The position numbers and the translations under genes were made by a program. The notes beneath the pieces are model-generated. The model saw only the letters and a list, made by a program, of their open reading frames with translations, had not been told where the DNA came from and made no database searches. Source: Bondarzewia mesenterica (lineage: Eukaryota > Basidiomycota > Agaricomycetes > Russulales > Bondarzewiaceae). Taken from it: 13,075 nt of DNA. This document shows, in pieces, positions 7,120 to 13,075 of this stretch (its first letter is position 1; the number at the start of each line of letters is the position of its first letter). The stretch lies in the NCBI GenBank assembly GCA_004802705.1, contig SGPL01000754.1, positions 1 through 13,075 of the forward strand. The letters are read 5' to 3'.

Positions 7120-10100
7120 CTCAAATTCTAGCTGTAGCATGCCTCGTCGACTCTAGCCTCAACATCGCGGCCGAATGGAACAGAATTCTCCTGGAATATG
7201 TCGGCCCTGTGCTACAGCGCCTGATCGAGCTTCACCCCAATTACAACGTGCGTGCTCTACTCGTACACATGGCAATCCTGTTCTCATAGATCTTCAGTTC
7301 CGTCTGGGTTTCGTGACATATGGTCCGGGGGAAACCTACACAAACCCAGTGATCACCAAACGCTTTTTCGCCAGTCCCCAGCACCTCACGAAGGAGCTCA
7401 AGGAATCGCCGACAAAACTTGGGATAGGAACGACATCTTTGGGTGGTTCTGTTGGGATGGCAGCTCTTGAGGGCTATGCTGCGACCATCGAGGTGCGTCG
7501 GTCTTCTGTTCGACTGCATGTGGAAGCTCATCACGACAATCACAGATGTTTGACCATTTACTGAATTCTGAAGGATTGAACCCTTTGCATTCGCCAACTG
7601 GAGAGGATCAACAGACAGTAATTTCGTACATCTTGCAGGTGGCAGCAGGAGTTCCAGATGACACTCGACACCCTTCTTGGAACGAGGACCCGTCCTTAGA
7701 TTCTCTAACATGGGATAGTGTTCCCGCAGAAATTAGAAAGGTGCATTTATTCTATCGACTAGTGTTCAGGCGATGCAAATCATTTTATCACTTCCAGCGA
7801 AACATACATTGCAATATGATTCTTCTGTCCCCCATTCAACAATTCACCGAGTTATTCGCCAAGGTAAGTGTTCAGTCTCCTCCTTATTCTATCTGCTTAT
7901 TTGAGGCAGGTTCATACTGGTCCACGCATCCCTCCCTTCTTCACAACCCGGTCCCAGCATACGATCTTATTGTCTGGCTTTCCCACTCATAAAGGTATCC
8001 ACGAGCGTCCCCTCGGTGCATTCTTACACTCATTACATGTCTTCACCTCTAGCCAAACGCTCAAGTGACACGAATGCAGAGCGCTCACCAACAGTCAAGC
8101 GATCGCGAGTATCGAATGCGAACGCGTCTCAATCCGCACGTAGCCCGGCAAACCCAGCCCCTCACGCAAGTCCCCGCAACGCTTCTTCACACCCACCCAC
8201 CGCTATTCCTTCGACCTCAGCCAATTCTGCCGCCGTCCCTGTCGCAGCAGCATCATCAATCCCGGCACAAGTGAATCCGTCACCTGTACATCCAGCCGCA
8301 TCTGCATCTGCTCCTGTGCCCGCACCCCCCACGATTCAACCAGCGATCCCAGCCAAACAAGACTCGCAGCCAGAGCTCAATCCTCAGCTAGATCCGCAAC
8401 AGCCACCACCAGGACTCCCGAATCCATCAACCTCATCTGTCCAATTGCCCCAGAATTTCATGCAACAGTTCATGCAGCTCGTCGAACGCGCGCGGGCTAT
8501 GGACATGCAGTTGGAAGAGCTGAAACTCTCGTACGCGAAGGCTGTGACGGAAAAACGCACAGACGATGCGGAGAGACTGAAGGCCGATATCACGATCAAA
8601 CTTTCGATCGCCAACAGGTTCAAGCAGATGCTTGCGAGGATGAAGCAGCAAGTACAGCAACAACAGATGCAGAACGCCGCACAAGCTCAGCCTCCGGAAC
8701 AGAACCAGAACCAGAACCAACAGCAGGGACCGCAGAACGGTGGTTCGAATGCGCCGGTTGCGGCACCTGGATTTCCTCCGAAGGCGACTCCTCCGGTTCC
8801 TCAACAGCCGCCCACGAACGGCGCTCCTGCAATGTCCGCCGTGATGCAGCACGCCATGGGAGAGGCACAAGCTTTCACGCAGATCTTGCAGAGCCGGATG
8901 AACAATGGTGGCCGACAGCCAGGCATGTCCAATGCTGGCGCTGGTCAGCCAGGCCTCCAGATGCCAACGCACATCACGCCAGAAATGGCGGCGCAGATGC
9001 AGAAGCTAATGGAGCAGCAGCGAGGGAAGCAACAGCAACAGGGCACGGGAGCAGGAGCCCAACCTCACGCCGCAGCCAATTTTCTGCAGGCCATGCCACC
9101 GAATGCAGTTGGGTTTGGCGCAGTGCAACCACAGCCACCAGTCAACATGTCTATGAAGTGGCATGGGACGTTGTGTTGGACGGGGCAGGATAGTGTAACT
9201 CAGGAGAAGAAGGAAGTTAAAGCAGTAGTCATTGCTACTGGGACTCATGGAGACTTGTGGGTTTTTGCCGATAGCGCGCTAATTCGTACTGACCATTCCC
9301 ACCTTTGTCGCGTAGGCACTCGGATACTTGGCCAAAGGAGTTGGCTCTGATGCCGACGAGGGACCCCGTTGCTCCACTGAAGGACTTGGAAGACTGGGTC
9401 AAACGGCACAAGCCAGCCCTAGCTTCCATTGAGGCCGCTCCGGGTGTTGGCCCCAACGCGAAGGTGAACTTGAGCCACTTCCTCTCTTTCGCCTCCCTTC
9501 TGCGCGAGAAGAACATTGTGAGTACCTTCTGTCTCCTTTCCAGACGTAGCGAGGCTGAACGGTCAATGTCCACTCAGTACGCAGTGGCTTCCTGGGAACC
9601 TCCCGGTCTCGCGCGCGCAGTGCGCCTGCTCATCGCACCTCTCCCTGAAAACAAGCTCCTCGCGGCCGTCTTCCCCACGACGCCGATGCCCGAGCTGCCC
9701 AAGGCGAAATCAATGTCGCAGCAGCAGGCAGCGCAGCTCCAGCAGCAGCAGATCATGCATATTGTCAACTCAATGCCAGAACACATCCGCAACTTGCCGT
9801 CCGATAAACGTAACAACCTCATTGTCCAAATGCTACATCGTCGCATGCAGGCCCTCCAGCAGCCCCCGCTCCCGCCAATTCCGCAGGCGCAGCACCCGTC
9901 CCAGCAGCAGCAGCAGGCCCAGGCCCAGGCGGGTATGATGAACCCGTTCATTCAGGGTTCTCAGGCGAACCATATAGCAAATGGGTTGCTCAACCCTGCT
10001 CAGGTGGGAGCGGCGGTACAGCATCTGTTACAGCAGCAGCAGCAGCAGCAGCACCAACAACAACAACAGAACATGATGGGGATGGGGATGGATATTGGCA

Positions 10101-10258
10101 CTGGGGGGATGGGCGGCGTGGGCGGCGCTGCTGGCGGGATGAACATCGGCGCGGCGGGTGGTAGTGCAGGCGGGCTCCCGGTGACCGCGGAGATGCTGCA
10201 GTCGTGGATGCAGCGCAACGAGGGCGGGGGAACTGCGCAGGGGCAAGGTCACGCTTGA
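7116..10258 (+). CDS. MED25: Mediator complex subunit 25-like protein (VWA + PTOV/ACID-like domain)
   Basis: Eight exons: 7116-7247, 7298-7492, 7546-7740, 7798-7863, 7910-7994, 8053-9256, 9316-9517, 9578-10258; all joins keep frame and give 919 aa. Residues 1 to ~225 form a MED25-type von Willebrand A domain: ACLVDSSLNIAAEW, FRLGFVTYGPG, TKLGIGTTSLGGSVGMAALEG, RSQHTILLSGFP. Residues ~226-355 are Ala/Pro/Ser-rich with a basic KRSR stretch. Residues ~359-430 look like a coiled coil (ERARAMDMQLEELKLSYAKA) running into Gln/Asn/Met-rich sequence. From ~592 (MKWHGTLCWTGQ) to ~735 (AAVFPTTPMPELPK) is a PTOV/ACID-like domain, including TWPKELALMPTRDP and YAVASWEP. The tail is Gln- and Gly/Met-rich with a CAG tract. 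MED25 links activators to RNA polymerase II; the ACID domain is the activator contact. A uORF overlaps the start. Confidence 0.88.
10031..10069 (+). repeat. CAG/CAA polyglutamine tract in MED25
   Basis: Seven CAG codons, one CAC, four CAA and a final CAG, giving about Q7-H-Q5 near residues 845-857. The pure CAG part is followed by a CAA part, a pattern that limits slippage. The next codons (MMGMGM, GGMGG) come from G-rich DNA (10077-10135) with several runs of 3-6 G. Confidence 0.85.
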
Positions 10259-10594
10259 TGGACGAGGACGAGGACGACTATGGCGGACTACTTTCTCTTG
10301 GGATAATTTATTCAATTCGCACTCTCGTTGTTTTGTACTAGGTCATATTGAATTTCGAAACATCTATGCATCATGCAGTTACTAAAGCTTGTCGGTTGAG
10401 GTTGGGTCTTGTTATAACCAAATGTCAAATTCCTGCATGCCATCCATGCAGAGTGATCATATCGAACATAATACAGAGGAGGTCAGATATAGCTATAGGA
10501 CGAGCCGATGGTCGAGAGCTACATGATTATCATGATACACGACTGTGCAATACAGTCCTTGCCTTCTTCTCGTCATCATTATCAAGAAATTCCT
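10259..10594. other. Intergenic between convergent MED25 and PITH genes
   Basis: Both genes end here, so the 336 nt hold two 3'UTRs. AATTTATTC at 10305 is a likely part of MED25 3'-end signals. Two symmetric elements occur: CTGCATG-CCATC-CATGCAG (10433-10451), a perfect 7-bp stem with a 5-nt loop, and the odd palindrome CATGATTATCATG (10522-10534). No gene is seen. Confidence 0.55.
10433..10451. terminator. Perfect 7-bp hairpin in convergent 3' region
   Basis: CTGCATG (10433-10439) and CATGCAG (10445-10451) are exact reverse complements around the loop CCATC. It lies mid-way between two convergent stop codons and could form in both transcripts. A role in 3'-end stability or termination is only inferred. 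Eukaryotic termination does not need such hairpins. Confidence 0.25.
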
Positions 10595-11645
10595 TCAGAA
10601 GGCAGCCGGGACGTTGCATTCGACGTTCACCTTCCCGTGTTCCACTGGGTTCGCTCGAGACTCGTACACAGCGACGACCGGATGCTTTTTGCTCTTCAAA
10701 GGGGAAGGATAGGTGTGCAAAGCGCAGTGAGTCAGTTCGTCAGCTCCTTGCATGTGGTGCGTAGATGGGATAGAACACACCGTCGCAAACTGTCCAATGA
10801 ATCCGACGAAGTAAATCCGCGTTGTGCGGGCGCCTTGCGCCGCAGGGATGAAGAGTGTGACGGAGGAGATGCTTGCCGGGAATTTGGAGGGCCTGCCGGT
10901 GCGCGAGTTGAGATAGCTAAAATCAGATCTGCACAGCGACGGCGGAGGGGCGTAAAGTGGGGGATCTTGCACACTCACTTTATCGTGTACTCGCCCACCG
11001 CTCGCCCTTGTGGCACCATGAACGTCTGAGCGGGCTGTCGCTCGGTGGCGTCGGAAAAGTCCTCAATATCTTCGTTGGCAAACTGTGGTTAAAGAGGAAA
11101 TTAGTACGTCACGACATGTTTTCATTGTGACGAGAAAAAGCAGAGGATTCACTGACAAGATGTACTGCTGCGGGCGTCTGATCGGTTGGACCCGTCTTGA
11201 GCAGGATAGAACGCAACTTGACGGAATTCGTGAAGGGTATGCGTAGAATCCTATAGCATACGACGTTATTAAGTGATAACCAATATTTGAGATCGCAAAT
11301 AGGAAATGGGAGAATACGCACATCTGGTCATCTGAAAGCGATTCGAGATACTGAGAGCCATCAATACAGGGGGTTAGTTGAAGGACAGAGGCAAAACGCC
11401 CCAAAGCCGGTACGCGTGAGAGAGGCCAAAACAAAGATGCGTACCACTTGCTCATCGTAGCGTTCGTGCCAGGGCTTGATTACCTCCAGACCGAGCCCTA
11501 ACCCGTTAAGTACGGTGACATTGGCGCGGTCTATTAGAGGGTAGAGGTTATCCTTAGGACCGCTGTCCAGGTCTGAATGTTCATGATCATGGCTCGCGTC
11601 GCTGCATTGACCGTGATCGTGGCTGTGGTTGTGATCGTGAGGCAT
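10595..11645 (-). CDS. PITH-domain protein (PITHD1-like) with His-rich N-terminus
   Basis: Six exons (minus): 11445-11645, 11322-11350, 11157-11250, 10979-11082, 10781-10916, 10595-10693; introns are 62-94 nt. All joins keep frame and give 220 aa (human PITHD1 is 211). The N-terminus MPHDHNHSHDHGQCSDASHD carries many His/Asp/Cys residues, a hallmark of these proteins and a possible metal site. The PITH domain follows: VIKPWHERYDEQVYLES, ILRIPFTNSVKLRSILLKTG, FANEDIEDF, SSVTLFIPAAQGARTTRIYF, VGFIGQF, HPVVAVYESRANP. The domain is shared with the proteasome-associated thioredoxin-like protein TXNL1; no thioredoxin fold is fused here. Cellular role in fungi is not established. Intron 5 (10694-10780) is 87 nt and stop-free in frame, so its retention would insert 29 residues. 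A 52-nt intron seems to lie in the 5'UTR. Confidence 0.9.
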
Positions 11646-11653
11646 AGTTCAGA

Positions 11654-11705
11654 CTGAGTAGTGCATGAGTTTGCAAGTCAGTTCTACCGCGCTTGCAGAA
11701 ATTAC
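11654..11705 (-). other. Probable 5'UTR intron of the PITH gene
   Basis: On the minus strand GCAAG|GTAATTT at 11705 and CTACTCAG| at 11654 enclose 52 nt, within the size range of introns in this window, ending 9 nt before the ATG. Removing it would take out an upstream ATG (minus, about 11668) that opens a short frame overlapping the leader. Seen as consensus match only. Confidence 0.45.
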
Positions 11706-12325
11706 CTTGCTTGCAATGCAGGTGCAAACTCTTCCGGATCGAGATCTTACATAAGCAAAATGCACGACAGTAACAAAACCAAATAGACAGCGGTCATCGT
11801 CTGTACGTCAGCCTGATTGTGTTGGCTGAGGCTGACGCGTAGGTTGTGACTAATTCCGCTGTATAATTGGGAAGGTTCTCGCTTGTATTGTTTCCTTTTC
11901 CGCCCTTTCGTCTTCGTCTTTGTCGCATTTTGCTCGTTGGGAAATACAACACGTAGTCATAAATAGCACCTCAGAAATAAAGCTTTAAAAAGTCGACCGA
12001 AATCTGGGATGGCTTCAGCACCCAAGGTTGGCAGTTTGAATAGCTGTACCATGTCGCGTACAAATCGAGCCGCAAGGTGGTAAGCCCCAGCAGGTACGCA
12101 CCATATTTTTTAAATCAAAAACCCTCCATTCAGCAGACTCCCGGTACAGGAAGTGGGGGACAGTGCTGAGAATTTTCGTACGTCTGAGTGTGTTATCTGG
12201 TTGGGGCTGTATTAACCCGGTATGTCCCTTCGTGATAAGCATCGTTTCGACTTGCGTTCACAAAAAAAAATCCATCGCTAGAGAAGTCTTTCGCTCAAAA
12301 ATCGCGAGAGAAAAAGGCTTTAATT
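11706..12325. promoter_or_regulatory. Divergent promoter region, PITH and NRAMP genes
   Basis: This region lies between two divergently oriented genes. It contains a hairpin-forming inverted repeat CGTCAGCC/GGCTGACG (11806-11813 and 11830-11837, 16-nt loop), an A9 run (12262-12270) and a 24-codon plus-strand frame (MASAPKVGSLNSC, ATG at 12009). That frame ends exactly at a GTAAGC donor (12080) and may be a first exon of the NRAMP gene. No other coding signal is seen. Confidence 0.4.
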
Positions 12326-12333
12326 TATATAAA
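12326..12333 (+). promoter_or_regulatory. TATA box upstream of the NRAMP-type gene
   Basis: TATATAAA within an AT-rich island (TTTAATTTATATAAATT), about 250 nt before the first conserved NRAMP residues. It is the best TATA match in the window. Just downstream lie a splice acceptor-like TTCCTTTAG (to 12374) and an exact tandem repeat GGTCTCAGTG twice (12380-12399). It could serve the NRAMP gene if the first exon lies downstream of it. Confidence 0.45.
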
Positions 12334-12586
12334 TTGGCGATGCGGAGCGTACACTACTATTTCTGTTCCTTTAGGGACAGGTCTCAGTGGGTCTCAGTGC
12401 ATTATGTCGTGCCCATGAGCTTACCGCTGGATATCGTACACACAAGCAAACATTGCTGCCGTGTTTCGCTCTCCAGACCGGCCTTTCAGCCTCTTCATCA
12501 CCAGAGACTGCAAAGCCTGAAATCCAAACTCTGCCAAGGCCACATCCCCTTGTCACCGCATATCGAACAGTTTAACATCATGTGAG

Positions 12587-13075
12587 GCGACACGCGGGGG
12601 CAGGCATCGTTTGCGCCGTGGCCTACTTTGATCCGTAAGTCTCTCGCGGAAAAGGTTGCGCGCTCCTGATTGATAAAGAACATTTGTTTCCAGAGGCAAC
12701 TGGAGTGTCGATTTGCAGGCTGGATCCACCTTTGGATACAGACCCATGCTTTTTGTCATCCTGATCGCAGGCTTAGGTGCTGTCGTTCTGCAAGTGAGCC
12801 AACCTTCGTACCGAGATTGTTTTGAATCTGGCTGAAAACCACTGTCGCATGCGATAGGCCATGGCTTCGAAGCTTGGCTGCGTTACAGGCACAGGTAACA
12901 CACAACGACTATGACAGCATATTTGAACAATGTTCAGCATATCACGATGTAGATTTGGCCACGCATTGCCGGCTACTCTTCTACAACCACCCTAAACATC
13001 GCCTTCTAATCCGCTATGGCGTGTTATACCCAGTCTACGTGCTATGTGAGATAGCCATCATATGTACTGACTTGG
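12587..13075 (+). CDS. NRAMP-family divalent metal ion transporter, N-terminal part
   Basis: Partial; cut by the right edge. The secure exons are up to 12634, 12694-12793, 12858-12894 and 12953 onward; introns are 58-64 nt. The protein reads RHAGAGIVCAVAYFDPGNW, then SVDLQAGSTFGYRPMLFVIL, IAGLGAVVLQAMASKLGCVT, DLATHCRLLFYNHPKHR and LYPVYVLCEIAIICTD. The DPGN motif in the first transmembrane helix is part of the metal site of NRAMP/SMF transporters, which bring in Mn2+/Fe2+ with H+. The 5' end is unresolved. The same frame reads HHVRRHAG back to 12576 but meets TAA at 12573-12575, and no ATG is in frame. An acceptor at 12586 (TTTAAC branch-like, then GTGAG) would skip the stop. Exon 12009-12079 is phase-compatible with it but needs a 507-nt intron. 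Otherwise the gene may be broken. Confidence 0.85.

Noticed and set aside
12163..12585. 140-codon plus-strand frame ending before the NRAMP core
   Set aside because: No family resemblance over most of its length, and it crosses the TATA box. Only its last few residues could belong to the NRAMP N-terminus, and then only with a frame change.

Overview
This window looks like nuclear DNA from a filamentous basidiomycete fungus, probably an agaricomycete. The genes are dense and intron-rich. Most introns are 46-94 nt with GT-AG ends, many with a GTGCGT donor, and the proteins resemble basidiomycete families. There is no sign of bacterial operons, transposons or CRISPR. All exon models below were built by hand from reading frame, splice-site consensus and remembered family motifs.

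Layout, left to right. (1) 1-448, minus: N-terminal part of a GDT1/TMEM165-type (UPF0016) cation/proton exchanger, cut by the window edge. (2) 449-2320: a long stretch without a convincing gene. (3) 2426-2843, plus: a possible three-exon gene for a very small unknown protein, or a spliced non-coding RNA. (4) 3286-5674, minus: a complete 11-exon gene for the Obg-like ATPase OLA1/YchF (393 aa). Its sixth intron is 614 nt, against 49-91 nt for the others, and carries two well-formed box C/D snoRNA candidates plus a decayed third copy. An in-frame upstream start at 5803 would add a presequence-like extension. (5) 6012-6735, plus: a secreted, Ser/Thr-rich protein (204 aa), probably GPI-anchored. 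(6) 7116-10258, plus: an eight-exon gene for a 919-aa MED25-like Mediator subunit with a VWA domain, a coiled coil, a PTOV/ACID-like domain and long Gln-rich tracts. It is preceded by a uORF whose stop overlaps the main start. (7) 10595-11645, minus: a six-exon PITH-domain protein (220 aa) with a His-rich N-terminus. (8) 12587-13075, plus: the start of an NRAMP-family divalent metal transporter, cut by the right edge and with an unresolved 5' end.

These are mostly unlinked housekeeping genes: ribosome- and translation-linked ATPase, transcription, ion transport and cell surface. OLA1 and the GPI-type gene share a divergent promoter of about 0.2-0.3 kb. PITH and NRAMP are also divergent, while MED25 and PITH converge. 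The most notable item is the intronic snoRNA cluster inside OLA1: a translation-associated ATPase gene hosting RNAs that seem to guide 25S rRNA methylation.
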